Origin: CALBPI01 sp038533155
Lineage (GTDB): Bacteria; Pseudomonadota; Gammaproteobacteria; Steroidobacterales; Woeseiaceae
NCBI GenBank assembly: GCA_038533155.1
Contig: JBCAZH010000002.1
Location: 103,569 to 167,568, forward strand
DNA length: 64,000 nucleotides
Direction: 5' to 3'
Made by a program: the position numbers and the translations under genes. Below are positions 16,425-25,365 of this stretch, in pieces (position 1 is the first letter of the stretch; every line of letters starts with the position of its first letter). The notes under the pieces are model-generated. The model had not been told where the DNA came from, searched no databases, and worked only from the letters and a program-made list of their open reading frames with translations.

Positions 16425-17519
16425 ATGGCAATGGCCAAAGCAGACAACCTGCTGGGATTGCCACGCGAGGCGTTGGAGGCGTGGTTTACGGATCGCGGCC
16501 ACCAACGGTTCCGTGCCCGGCAGGTGATGCAATGGCTGCATCAGCGGCAGGTTTTGGATCCTGCGTTGATGACGGACTTGTCGAAGCCGCTTCGCGAAGA
16601 GCTGGCGGCTTCGGCCGAGTTTACGCCGCCCAAAGTGATCTCGAGTCATCGTTCGGCGGATGGCACCGTTAAGTGGCTTCTAGCGGCGCGCGGCGGACAG
16701 GCCATCGAAACCGTGTTCATTCCCGAACCGGACCGGGGCACGCTGTGTATCTCATCACAAGTCGGCTGCGCGTTGGATTGCGCGTTCTGTGCCACTGCAC
16801 AACAGGGCTTCAACTCCAACCTCACGAGTGCCGAGATCATCGGTCAGGTGTGGCACGCCATCCAGGCGTTACCGCGACGCAGCAATGGCATGCCCGCCGT
16901 CTCCAACGTGGTTCTGATGGGCATGGGCGAACCGTTGGCCAACTACAAGAGCGTAGTGGCTGCGATGAAGATTATGCTGGACGACTACGCATTGGGGTTG
17001 TCTCGACGCAGGGTCACTCTGAGTACGTCTGGATTGGTTCCGCAGATGGACAAGCTGGCGCAAGAGTGCAACGTATCGTTGGCCGTCTCGTTACACGCGC
17101 CAACGAACGAATTGCGCGACCGGTTGGTGCCGATCAACGTTCGCCACCCGATTGAGGAGTTGTTGGCGGCTTGCTGGCGCTACACCGATGCGCATAGCAA
17201 GCGGCATGTGACATTCGAATACGTGATGTTGGACGGTGTCAATGACGGCAGCGCCGAGGCCAACGCACTTGTGCGTCTGCTTCGAGGTCGACCTGCGAAA
17301 GTGAACTTGATTCCATTCAATCCTTTTCCAGGAACTGAGTTCAGTCGCAGTCCGAAGGCGAGAATCGAGCGTTTTCAGAATATCTTGCGACGGCATGACA
17401 TCACGACGACCACACGGCGAACGCGAGGTGATGATATCGACGCTGCCTGTGGCCAGTTGGCCGGAAAGGTCGCCGACCGAGTGACCCACCGGCTGAGCGC
17501 TCGTGTGCCCCGTCGCTAG
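16425..17519 (+). CDS. rlmN: dual-specificity rRNA/tRNA adenine-C2 methyltransferase RlmN
   Basis: Radical-SAM enzyme making m2A2503 in 23S rRNA and m2A37 in tRNAs. The 364-residue protein has the cluster motif CALDCAFC (Cys115, Cys119, Cys122), the two mechanism cysteines Cys108 (GTLCISS) and Cys342 (DAACGQ), and the GMGEPLANY and SLHAPTNELR segments. ATG at 16425 is chosen, with GAGG about 8 nt upstream; a start at 16299 would read through ndk. A second ATG at 16431 is possible. Confidence 0.97.
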   Translation: MAMAKADNLLGLPREALEAWFTDRGHQRFRARQVMQWLHQRQVLDPALMTDLSKPLREELAASAEFTPPKVISSHRSADGTVKWLLAARGGQAIETVFIPEPDRGTLCISSQVGCALDCAFCATAQQGFNSNLTSAEIIGQVWHAIQALPRRSNGMPAVSNVVLMGMGEPLANYKSVVAAMKIMLDDYALGLSRRRVTLSTSGLVPQMDKLAQECNVSLAVSLHAPTNELRDRLVPINVRHPIEELLAACWRYTDAHSKRHVTFEYVMLDGVNDGSAEANALVRLLRGRPAKVNLIPFNPFPGTEFSRSPKARIERFQNILRRHDITTTTRRTRGDDIDAACGQLAGKVADRVTHRLSARVPRR

Positions 17520-17573
17520 AGTCTTGAAAGAGATAGCATTACTATCGAGCGTAGATCATCTCAGGGGTAGGCA

Positions 17574-18326
17574 ATGCGGCGTCAGTGGTTAGCAGTCGGT
17601 CTCGCGGTAGGAATGCTCGCGGGCTGTGTAACAGAGGGGGGCGTTGCGCCCACCAAGTCGTCACCGGTTGATGCAGCAGCTTACAACCTGCAGTTGGGCG
17701 CGGAGTATCTCAGGGCCGGCAAGCTGAGCCTCGCTCGCGAGCGGCTGGAGAGTTCGGTCAAGCAAAACCCGAAGGTCGCGCGGGCCCACTTTACACTCGC
17801 GATTCTCTATCAAACGATCAACGAGCCCGAACTGGCCGACCGCTCATTCCGAAATGCGATCCGCACCGACCCCGATGACGCGGCGGTTCAAAACACCTAT
17901 GCCGTTCATCTGTGCGGCAAGAAACGCTACGACCAGGCGGAGAAGTACTTCACGCGCGCTGCGACCAATCCCCTCTACCAGACGCCTGAGGCGGCATGGA
18001 CGAACGCAGGGGTGTGCATGCGGGACAAAGGTGATCTCGCTGCGGCAGAGCGGTACTTCCGCGAAGCGCTGAAGGTCGAGCGTTCGTTCCCGGATGCGTT
18101 GTTGGAACTAGCAACATTGAAATTAGAGACCGGCAATCCGTTGAGCGCCAGGGCATTTCTGGAACGATTGATGGCAGTTCGCGAGGCGACACCACAGTTG
18201 CTGTTGCTGGCCTGGGAGGTCGAGCGGACTCTGGGAGATACCGCCGCCGCGTCGCGATTCTCAGAGCGGCTTCTTCAGGACTTCCCAGATTCCGTCGAGG
18301 CTGAAAGAGTAGGTCGAGGCGGTTAG
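17574..18326 (+). CDS. pilF: type IV pilus biogenesis/stability lipoprotein PilF (PilW)
   Basis: Outer-membrane pilotin that helps assemble the PilQ secretin. The 250-residue protein has a lipoprotein signal with LAGC (Cys18) and about five tetratricopeptide repeats across 35-235 (for example AYNLQLGAEYLRAGKLSLARER, AAWTNAGVCMRDKGDLAAAE). Location between rlmN and rodZ is the standard one. GGGG lies close before ATG 17574. No other pilus genes are in the window, so use in pili rests on orthology. Confidence 0.92.
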   Translation: MRRQWLAVGLAVGMLAGCVTEGGVAPTKSSPVDAAAYNLQLGAEYLRAGKLSLARERLESSVKQNPKVARAHFTLAILYQTINEPELADRSFRNAIRTDPDDAAVQNTYAVHLCGKKRYDQAEKYFTRAATNPLYQTPEAAWTNAGVCMRDKGDLAAAERYFREALKVERSFPDALLELATLKLETGNPLSARAFLERLMAVREATPQLLLLAWEVERTLGDTAAASRFSERLLQDFPDSVEAERVGRGG

Positions 18327-18335
18327 TCACCCAGC

Positions 18336-19238
18336 ATGGATACCGATTCGGGCAAGACCGAAGAAGATCTCGATGCGACCGTGGCGGAAGGGCTGGGGTC
18401 GTGGTTGCGCGAGGCGCGTAAAGACCGCGCGCTGACCGCGGCGGCTGTCGCTCAAGCGCTGCACCTCGATGTCGGTATTGTCGATGCACTCGAATCCGAA
18501 TCATTCGATGCGCTCGGTGCAACGGTGTTTGCTAAAGGTCACGTGCGCGCGGTAGCGAATTATCTGGGGTTGGATTCCGACGAAGCGGCGCGACGCTTTC
18601 ATAGCGCATCCGGCACCGCCGAGAACGTACAGCCCGACTTGATCGTCCAGTACCACAGCAAACCGCCGAGTGATCGTCGTTGGGCACTGGGGCTATTGAT
18701 TGCGCTGTTGCTCATGTTGATTGCTGGGTTGGTCTGGGTCGTTTGGAATCTGACGCAAGCGAAAGTTCAAGCGCAAGCCGACGACGCACCCGCGCCGCCT
18801 CCCGTGGTCGAGTCCACGCCGACCGCTCTATCGTCCGACCCAGCAACAACCTCGGATGACTTTGCAGCGCGGCTCGATCAGGCGAGAGCCACAGAGTCGT
18901 CGGCTGAACAGCCTCCGGCAAGCGTTGCACCGATGAGCGAAGCGCCAGCGACGCCGGTTCCCGCGCAGACTTCCGCGGCCGCTGAGACCGCTACGTCGAC
19001 CGCTGGCGTTGTCTTCAGTTTCAACGAATCCTGCTGGTACGAAGTTCGAGATGCTAACGGCAACCGGATTGCCTACGGCACAGCACGTTCGGGACTGACT
19101 CGGACCATCACCGGTGCGCGGCCGCTGTCGGTCGTGATCGGCGTTGCCGATGCCGTAACGGTGAGCGTTGATGGTAGTGATTTCGCGATCACGCCGGCAA
19201 TGCGGCGGGGGCGAACCGCGCGTTTTTCGATACCTTAG
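18336..19238 (+). CDS. rodZ: cytoskeletal protein RodZ
   Basis: Links cytoplasmic MreB to the periplasmic elongation machinery and sets rod shape. The 300-residue protein has an N-terminal Xre-like helix-turn-helix (about 18-90, LREARKDRALTAAAVAQAL), one transmembrane helix (116-138), a Pro/Ala/Thr-rich linker (about 145-230) and a C-terminal DUF4115 beta domain (about 232-300, SFNESCWYEVRDANG). It is 9 nt after pilF. In most relatives ispG follows; here hisS follows directly. Confidence 0.93.
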   Translation: MDTDSGKTEEDLDATVAEGLGSWLREARKDRALTAAAVAQALHLDVGIVDALESESFDALGATVFAKGHVRAVANYLGLDSDEAARRFHSASGTAENVQPDLIVQYHSKPPSDRRWALGLLIALLLMLIAGLVWVVWNLTQAKVQAQADDAPAPPPVVESTPTALSSDPATTSDDFAARLDQARATESSAEQPPASVAPMSEAPATPVPAQTSAAAETATSTAGVVFSFNESCWYEVRDANGNRIAYGTARSGLTRTITGARPLSVVIGVADAVTVSVDGSDFAITPAMRRGRTARFSIP

Positions 19239-19264
19239 ACCTGATCGAAGCGCGCGACTATACT
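19235..19264 (+). promoter_or_regulatory. candidate sigma-70 promoter of hisS
   Basis: TTAGAC at 19235-19240 and TATACT at 19259-19264 are separated by 18 nt, just after the rodZ stop and 33 nt before the hisS ATG. Both hexamers match the consensus at four or five positions. Confidence 0.5.
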
Positions 19265-19296
19265 CTCGCGCCGCTAACCTTCTCATCGGAGCTCCC

Positions 19297-20574
19297 ATGG
19301 CCAACAACGTCCGTCCAGTCCGTGGCATGAACGACATTCTGCCGCCCGAAGGGGATCGCTGGCTTGCCCTCGAACAGCGCGTGGCCGGGCTGCTGTCGCG
19401 GTACGGTTTCCAACACGTTCGAGTGCCTCTGCTTGAGCAAACCAGCTTGTTCAAACGTTCCATTGGCGAAGCGACGGATATCGTTGAGAAGGAGATGTAT
19501 ACGTTCGATGATCGCAATGGGGAGAGTCTAACGCTGCGACCCGAGGCGACAGCTGGCCTGGTGAGAGCGGCGATTACACACGGACTGACGCACAATCAAA
19601 AACACAAGCTCTGGACGACTGGGCCGATGTTCCGCTACGAGCGTCCGCAAAAGGGCCGGTATAGGCAGTTTCACCAAATCGACGTCGAGGCGTTCGGCTA
19701 TGAGGGGCCGGATATCGATGTCGAGATGATCGCGATGTCCGCGCGGTTGTGGCGGGACCTCGGTATCCAGCGCGTTCGATTGGAGCTCAATTCGTTGGGG
19801 ACACCCCAAGCGCGTCAAAACTATCGGGGTGTGCTGGTCGAGTATTTTTCAAAGCACAAAGCGGCGCTTGACGAGGACAGCATGCGGCGACTGGGCACCA
19901 ACCCGATGCGGATTTTGGACAGTAAGAACCCCGATCTCGCAGACCTCATTTCGAAAGCGCCCGTGTTGACCGACTACTTGGATGCCGAGTCGAGTGACCA
20001 CTTTTCCGCCGTTTGTCGAGCACTCGATGCGCTGGACATTGAGTACTCGGTCAATCCGAGACTGGTGCGCGGCCTCGACTACTACAGCCGAACGGTTTTC
20101 GAGTGGGTCACTGATGCGCTCGGCGCGCAGGGCGCTGTATGTTCTGGCGGTCGCTATGACGGATTGTTCGAGCAGTTGGGTGGCAAGCCGGTGCCGGCGA
20201 TCGGGTGGGCGATTGGTGTGGAACGGCTGCTCGCACTGTGCGACGAGGAGGGTGTGTCCCTTTCCCCCAGTGCGCCGAGCGTCTACCTGCTTGGCGAGCC
20301 GAGTGATGCCTGCCAGTCGTTTCTGCTGGCATTGTCGGAGTCACTGCGCGATTCGCTGCCCGAGCTCGCGATCATGCGCCACTTGGGTGGTGGGAGCATC
20401 AAGAGCCAGCTTAAGAAAGCCGACAAGTCTGGGGCCGATTGGGCACTGATTGTCGGTGAGCGGGAACTTGGGCAGGGCGTTGTCAGTCTGAAGCCCCTGA
20501 GGACGCTCGATGAACAGCGGGTGGTGAAGACGGATGAGCTTGCAAGCGTGTTGAGCGCGACGGCGGGCACTTAA
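19297..20574 (+). CDS. hisS: histidyl-tRNA synthetase
   Basis: Class II aminoacyl-tRNA synthetase charging tRNA-His. The 425-residue protein has motif 1 near ETDIVEKEMYTF (region 60-70), motif 2 FRYERPQKGRYRQFHQ, the histidine-specific LVRGLDYYSRTVFEW, motif 3 GWAIGVERLL and a C-terminal anticodon-binding domain. ATG at 19297 gives the normal MANNVRPVRGMNDILPPE start; the longer frame back to 19168 overlaps rodZ and is rejected. It carries its own likely promoter and heads hisS-yfgM-bamB-der. Confidence 0.97.
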   Translation: MANNVRPVRGMNDILPPEGDRWLALEQRVAGLLSRYGFQHVRVPLLEQTSLFKRSIGEATDIVEKEMYTFDDRNGESLTLRPEATAGLVRAAITHGLTHNQKHKLWTTGPMFRYERPQKGRYRQFHQIDVEAFGYEGPDIDVEMIAMSARLWRDLGIQRVRLELNSLGTPQARQNYRGVLVEYFSKHKAALDEDSMRRLGTNPMRILDSKNPDLADLISKAPVLTDYLDAESSDHFSAVCRALDALDIEYSVNPRLVRGLDYYSRTVFEWVTDALGAQGAVCSGGRYDGLFEQLGGKPVPAIGWAIGVERLLALCDEEGVSLSPSAPSVYLLGEPSDACQSFLLALSESLRDSLPELAIMRHLGGGSIKSQLKKADKSGADWALIVGERELGQGVVSLKPLRTLDEQRVVKTDELASVLSATAGT

Positions 20575-20632
20575 TCGTTTCGCACAACGCATCGAAGCGC
20601 TAAAATATCGGGTTTTTGTGTCGGGAAATACC

Positions 20633-21283
20633 GTGGACGACCTAACAGAAGATCAACAACTAGAGCGCCTCAAGGCGTGGTGGGCCGAGAACGGCAAGGC
20701 CATCGTGGCAGGGATTGCATTGGGCGGCGCCGGACTGTTCGGCTGGAATCAATGGCAGTCGAGCAAAGATGCGGCCGCAATGGCGGCAAGCGCACAGTTC
20801 GATAAAGCCGCCGAGGCGGCAGCGGAATCTGATTTGACCTTGCTCAAGCAGGCTGTGACCGCGCTGGAGAATGAGCACTCCGGATCGGCGTATGTCACGC
20901 AAGGGCAGTTGCAGCTGGCCGCGTTGCATGTCGAGCGCGGCGAAATGGAAGAGGCGGAACCTTTGTTGAGCGCCGTTTTCGATGCCACCCGTGGACAGCC
21001 CGAGCACGCCATCGTCGGTTTAAGGTTGGCGCGCGTGCAGCTGTATCGCGAAAATGGCGGTGACGCGCTCGCGACGCTCGATGGCATTTCGGATACCCGG
21101 TATGCATCCGCCGTCAGCGAGTTGCGTGGAGACATTCTGCGTGCGATGGGCAAAAGCGCCGAAGCGCGGGACGCGTATTCGGACGCGTTGAATGACCCCG
21201 GCACGCCGCCTGTGATCGACGCGGGCATGGTTGAGATGAAGCGCGCTTCTTTGTTGACGACGGAGTCCGACGAAGCATCATGA
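20633..21283 (+). CDS. yfgM: YfgM-like TPR membrane protein
   Basis: Inner-membrane protein with a periplasmic TPR domain; in E. coli it binds the chaperone PpiD at the Sec translocon. The product has a cytoplasmic N-terminus (DDLTEDQQLERLKAWWAENGK), one transmembrane helix (about 22-42) and helical repeats to the end. No ATG is available: GTG at 20633 has GGGA six nt upstream and is preferred over GTG at 20618. The stop overlaps the bamB start as ATGA. A TAAAAT at 20601-20606 could be a -10 element. Confidence 0.88.
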   Translation: MDDLTEDQQLERLKAWWAENGKAIVAGIALGGAGLFGWNQWQSSKDAAAMAASAQFDKAAEAAAESDLTLLKQAVTALENEHSGSAYVTQGQLQLAALHVERGEMEEAEPLLSAVFDATRGQPEHAIVGLRLARVQLYRENGGDALATLDGISDTRYASAVSELRGDILRAMGKSAEARDAYSDALNDPGTPPVIDAGMVEMKRASLLTTESDEAS

Positions 21284-22461
21284 GGAATTTCATGCGGCCG
21301 GCTTTGCGCTGTTGGGTTATCGCTTTGCTGATTGGCCTAGGTGGCTGCTCGATTTTCGGTGGCGATGATGACGAAAGTGTTGAGCCGCCGGCCCCGATCG
21401 TCGAGTTCAACCCGTCGGTTGAGCTCCGACGTGTCCTGAACACCGGCGTCGGCGATGGCGGTGAGCGGCTTCGGTTAGCCCTGCGACCCTTAGGCGACGG
21501 TAGCCGCGTTTATACAGCCAACGCTGAAGGTGAGGTCATCGCCTTCGATGCGGAGACCTCAAAACGCGTTTGGAGTACCGGTGTCGGGCGCGCTTTGTCG
21601 GCTGGCCCCGGCGTGGGTGATGGTCGTGTGGTCGTTGCGGGTCGCAATGGTGTCATCACGGCGCTGAACGCGCTCGATGGCGAGCAGCTTTGGGAGCGTG
21701 ACATTGCTGGTGAGGTGTTGGCGCCGCCGGTGCTCGGCGCGAACCGTGTGTTTTTGCGCACGGTGGATGGTCGACTCGTCGCCCTTGACGGACGCAGTGG
21801 CACTGAGCAGTGGTTTGTCGAACAGCCGGTACCCGCGTTGACGCAACGCGGTGTCAGTGAACCCGTAATCGTTGGGACACTGGTGGTGGCGGGATTCGAC
21901 AACGGGCGGATCGTTGCCGCGAACATGTCGTCCGGTGAGGTCGCCTGGGATTTGCCGCTGGGTATACCCGCTGGCAGAACCGATATCGAACGTATGGTCG
22001 ACTCCGACGGTGCGATTGCGGCGGCTGGAAATGACCTGTATCTGTCCGGGTTCCAGTCAAGAACTGCAGCGATCGCTGCGGAGTCAGGACAAGCACTGTG
22101 GGCGCGGGATCTGTCGAGTTATGCGGGGGTTGGGCTGGACTACGGCAGCGTCTACATCACACTCGACAACGATCGCGTAGTGGCACTGGGACGCACGAAC
22201 GGGGCGCAACAATGGAGTTCCGATGCGTTCCTCCGACGCAAGCTGACCGCGCCGATCGTGTTCGGTGAGTACGTGGTGGTTTGCGACTTTGAGGGCTACG
22301 TCCACTTGCTGAGTTCGCGGACGGGCCTCCTAGCGGGCCGAGTGCGGGTCGGTGATGATCCGGTCATCATGCGCCCCTATGTGATGGGCAACACTCTCTA
22401 CGTGCAAAACGTTAAAGGCCAGCTCGCGGGTTTCGAGATCATTCGCGCTGATAGCGAGTAA
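21280..22461 (+). CDS. bamB: outer membrane protein assembly factor BamB
   Basis: Lipoprotein of the BAM complex that inserts beta-barrel proteins. The 393-residue protein has a lipoprotein signal with LGGC (Cys23), then an eight-bladed PQQ-like beta-propeller with repeated blades such as GEVIAFDAETSKRVWSTGVG and GVITALNALDGEQLWERDI. ATG at 21280 overlaps the yfgM stop; an ATG at 21292 is an alternative. It sits between yfgM and der as in most Gammaproteobacteria. Confidence 0.95.
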   Translation: MRNFMRPALRCWVIALLIGLGGCSIFGGDDDESVEPPAPIVEFNPSVELRRVLNTGVGDGGERLRLALRPLGDGSRVYTANAEGEVIAFDAETSKRVWSTGVGRALSAGPGVGDGRVVVAGRNGVITALNALDGEQLWERDIAGEVLAPPVLGANRVFLRTVDGRLVALDGRSGTEQWFVEQPVPALTQRGVSEPVIVGTLVVAGFDNGRIVAANMSSGEVAWDLPLGIPAGRTDIERMVDSDGAIAAAGNDLYLSGFQSRTAAIAAESGQALWARDLSSYAGVGLDYGSVYITLDNDRVVALGRTNGAQQWSSDAFLRRKLTAPIVFGEYVVVCDFEGYVHLLSSRTGLLAGRVRVGDDPVIMRPYVMGNTLYVQNVKGQLAGFEIIRADSE

Positions 22462-22464
22462 GCC

Positions 22465-23850
22465 ATGTTGCCCGTAGTCGCACTGGTCGGTCGCCCGAAC
22501 GTCGGCAAATCTACCTTATTCAACCGACTGACCAAGACGCGCGATGCGCTGGTTGCCGATTACGCTGGGCTAACTCGCGACCGGCAGTACGGGTTTGGCA
22601 AGGTGGGGCCGCGACCTTATCTTGTCGTCGATACCGGCGGACTCGCCGGAGCGCAGGACGGCGTCGAGTCCTTGATGCAGTCGCAAGCGATGGCCGCTAT
22701 CGACGAGGCGGATGTTGTGGTTTTTCTGGTTGATGCGCGTCAAGGCGTTTTGACAGGCGATCACGAAATCGCCGCGATGTTGCGTAAGCAGACCGATCAG
22801 CTGGTGCTGGCGGTGAATAAAGCGGAAGGCCTCGAGAGCGAGTCTGCGGCCGCGGACTTCTACGCGCTAGGTCTGGGTGATCCCGCCATCATTTCAGCCG
22901 CCCACGGTGATCGTGTATCAGCGTTGATGGAACATGTTCTGGACCTATGCCCAGCGGAGGACGATAGCCCAGAGCAGCCGACGCAAGGCATCACGGTCAG
23001 TGTGATCGGCCGCCCCAATGTCGGGAAGTCGACGTTGATCAATCGATTGTTGGGCGAGGATCGCTTGGTTGCATTCGATCGCCCAGGTACGACGCGCGAT
23101 AGCGTGTCAGTGCCATTCGAGAGCGGAGGCAAACACTACACGCTTGTCGATACGGCAGGGGTTCGTCGTCGCGGTCGAGTTCGCGAGGCCATCGAGAAAT
23201 TCAGCATCATCAAGACGCTGCAGTCCTTGGAGTCGAGCAATGTCGCAATCGTTGTTCTGGATGCGCGCGAAGGCGTCACTGACCAGGACGTTTCGCTACT
23301 GAGCTTGGTCATTGAGCGAGGTAAAGCGCTCGTGCTGACGGTGAACAAGTGGGATGGTCTGGACGCCGATCGCCGCCGCGCGTTGCATGACGGGCTCGAG
23401 CGCAAGCTCGGCTTTACGGAATTTGCCCCGCGACATTTCATTTCGGCCCTACACGGTAGCGGTGTCGGAAAGCTAATGCGGGAGGTGGATAGGGTTCATG
23501 CCGCGGCATGTCGCGATCTCCCTACCGCCGCACTCACTGAGAGTCTCGAGGCTGCCACCACAGCGCATCCGCCGCCGTTGACGCGCGGTCGGCGACCACG
23601 CTTGCGATACGCGCATCAAGGCGGTCGAAATCCGCCGGTGATCGTGATCCACGGCAACCAAGCGGAGCGTCTTGCAGCGGCGTATAGACGATATTTAATC
23701 AACCACTTTCGCAAGCGTTTCGATCTCAAAGGGACACCCGTCCGCTTGCAGCTCAAGTCCGGCAAAAACCCATTCGAGGGACGACGCAATAAGTTAACAC
23801 CGCGTCAAGAAGCTAAGCGTAAACGTCTGATGAAACACGTGAAAAAATAG
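22465..23850 (+). CDS. der: ribosome biogenesis GTPase Der (EngA)
   Basis: Double-GTPase needed for 50S subunit maturation. The 461-residue protein has two G domains, each with GRPNVGKS (9-16 and 182-189), DTGG or DTAG G3 motifs, and NKAE or NKWD G4 motifs, followed by a KH-like domain ending in a basic tail. The start is 3 nt after bamB. This is the end of the conserved block; the next four genes are not normally here. Confidence 0.97.
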   Translation: MLPVVALVGRPNVGKSTLFNRLTKTRDALVADYAGLTRDRQYGFGKVGPRPYLVVDTGGLAGAQDGVESLMQSQAMAAIDEADVVVFLVDARQGVLTGDHEIAAMLRKQTDQLVLAVNKAEGLESESAAADFYALGLGDPAIISAAHGDRVSALMEHVLDLCPAEDDSPEQPTQGITVSVIGRPNVGKSTLINRLLGEDRLVAFDRPGTTRDSVSVPFESGGKHYTLVDTAGVRRRGRVREAIEKFSIIKTLQSLESSNVAIVVLDAREGVTDQDVSLLSLVIERGKALVLTVNKWDGLDADRRRALHDGLERKLGFTEFAPRHFISALHGSGVGKLMREVDRVHAAACRDLPTAALTESLEAATTAHPPPLTRGRRPRLRYAHQGGRNPPVIVIHGNQAERLAAAYRRYLINHFRKRFDLKGTPVRLQLKSGKNPFEGRRNKLTPRQEAKRKRLMKHVKK

Positions 23851-23950
23851 TATTTCGTGCTTGGGCATGATCCGATCCTTTGATCGTTTGTGACCTTTGG
23901 CGTGATAGACTCGTCTGAGAATATGTTGATTAGACAGGGGATGAGGAATC

Positions 23951-24502
23951 ATGAGTATTCTAGAAACCATTTTGAAATCGAATAGCGGCGGACTTGTGAA
24001 GCAGGTTGCCGGTTCTTTGAACCTTGAAGAAGGCCAGGCGGGTGCTGCAATCGCACAGTTACTACCGGCCCTGACTCAGGGTATGAAAAAGAACGTTGAA
24101 AAGCCGAACGGCCTAGAATCATTGTTGGGCGCGCTTCAGCGGGGTGGGCACGATCAGTACATCGAGCAGCCAGAGCGCGTTGTCAGGAGCGAAGCGATCA
24201 CAGACGGCAACAGCATTCTCGGCCATCTACTCGGCAGCAAAGATGTGAGCCGGCAAGTGGCGTCGCAAGCTGCAGAGAAGACGGGTCTCGATGTCGGCGT
24301 ATTGAAAAAAATGCTTCCGATGGTTGCGACAATGGCAATGGGTACCCTGAGCAAGGAAAGCAAGGGCGGGGCGCTGGCGTCTCTGCTCGGCGGCTCTCAG
24401 CAGCAATCGCCTGCCGCGAGTTTGCTCGGTGCATTTCTCGATAAAGACAACGACAGCTCTGCCGTCGGCGGTCTGCTCGGCCTGGCGAAAAAGTTCCTCT
24501 GA
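23951..24502 (+). CDS. DUF937 family protein
   Basis: A 183-residue soluble protein made of repeated Gly/Leu-rich helical segments (GAAIAQLLPALTQGMKKN, ILGHLLGSKDVSRQVA, VLKKMLPMVATMAMG, LASLLGGSQQQSPAASLLG), the pattern of DUF937. The family has no settled function; some members have been called YidB-like. Start ATG at 23951 has GAGGAATC upstream. Its stop TGA overlaps the probable CTG start of the next gene, suggesting an operon with the M48 protease. Confidence 0.85.
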   Translation: MSILETILKSNSGGLVKQVAGSLNLEEGQAGAAIAQLLPALTQGMKKNVEKPNGLESLLGALQRGGHDQYIEQPERVVRSEAITDGNSILGHLLGSKDVSRQVASQAAEKTGLDVGVLKKMLPMVATMAMGTLSKESKGGALASLLGGSQQQSPAASLLGAFLDKDNDSSAVGGLLGLAKKFL

Positions 24503-25350
24503 ACTATCGATACCGTAATCGCCGACCGCGTCGCGTCAGGCGCGGTTCGGCTGGTCTCCTGCGACTGTTGCCGGTCGTAGGATTTGCGTTGTATTTCGGT
24601 TGGTACTACCTATCCAATCAGCAGGAAGTTCCGATGACCGGTCGAAGCCAGATTGTCGACATGAGTCGCGAAGAGGAAATGGCCTTAGGTTTGCGGTCGT
24701 ATCAGGAAATCCTCGGACAATCGGCGGTCGTTAGCAGTGGTCGTGAAGTCGACGTAGTTCGCGAAATCGGGCGACGTATTGCGCTAGCTGCGCAGGATTT
24801 GGACCCAGGGTTCAACTGGGAATTCAACTTGATCCAGTCCAATCAAGCGAACGCGTTCGCGCTCCCGGGCGGCAAGGTTGCGATTTACACGGGAATTTTG
24901 CCCATCGCTGAGAATACAAATGGGCTGGCGGTCATCATGGGGCACGAGGTCGCGCATGCGCTCGCACGCCATGGTGCCGAAAGGATGGCGCGCCAGAAGC
25001 TCGTTCAGATGGGCAGTATGGCGGCGTCGATGGCGATCGGTGACATGGACGTCGGCACGCAGCGTGCTGTGATGGGGGCGCTGGGTGTTGGTGCGCAATA
25101 CGGCGTACTTTTGCCGTTTTCGCGCAAGCACGAGTCTGAGGCCGATTACATTGGACTGATACTAGCGGCACGAGCGTGTTTCGATCCCAGAGAAGCGCCT
25201 GCGCTCTGGGAACGCATGGGCGCGAGCGCTGGTGGGCAACGACCCTCAGAGTTTTCGTCGACCCATCCTGCTCCGGAGACTCGATCCGCGCAGTTCGAAA
25301 CTTGGATGCCAGAGGCGTTGCAAGTTCGGGCAGAATACTGTGGACAGTAA
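24499..25350 (+). CDS. M48 family metallopeptidase, membrane-anchored
   Basis: Zinc protease of the M48 family (BepA/LoiP/HtpX relatives), likely working on envelope proteins. The active site is HEVAHALARH (HExxH) with the third ligand in RKHESEADYIGL. The conventional start would be TTG at 24568, but that would begin in front of the TM helix with no basic flank. The frame is open upstream through a very basic segment (NYRYRNRRPRRVRRGS) to CTG at 24499, which overlaps the DUF937 stop as CTGA; no ATG, GTG or TTG exists in between. From there the protein is 283 residues with one N-terminal TM. The start assignment is inferred. Confidence 0.82.
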   Translation: MNYRYRNRRPRRVRRGSAGLLRLLPVVGFALYFGWYYLSNQQEVPMTGRSQIVDMSREEEMALGLRSYQEILGQSAVVSSGREVDVVREIGRRIALAAQDLDPGFNWEFNLIQSNQANAFALPGGKVAIYTGILPIAENTNGLAVIMGHEVAHALARHGAERMARQKLVQMGSMAASMAIGDMDVGTQRAVMGALGVGAQYGVLLPFSRKHESEADYIGLILAARACFDPREAPALWERMGASAGGQRPSEFSSTHPAPETRSAQFETWMPEALQVRAEYCGQ

Positions 25351-25365
25351 TTGCCTGGACCACAA

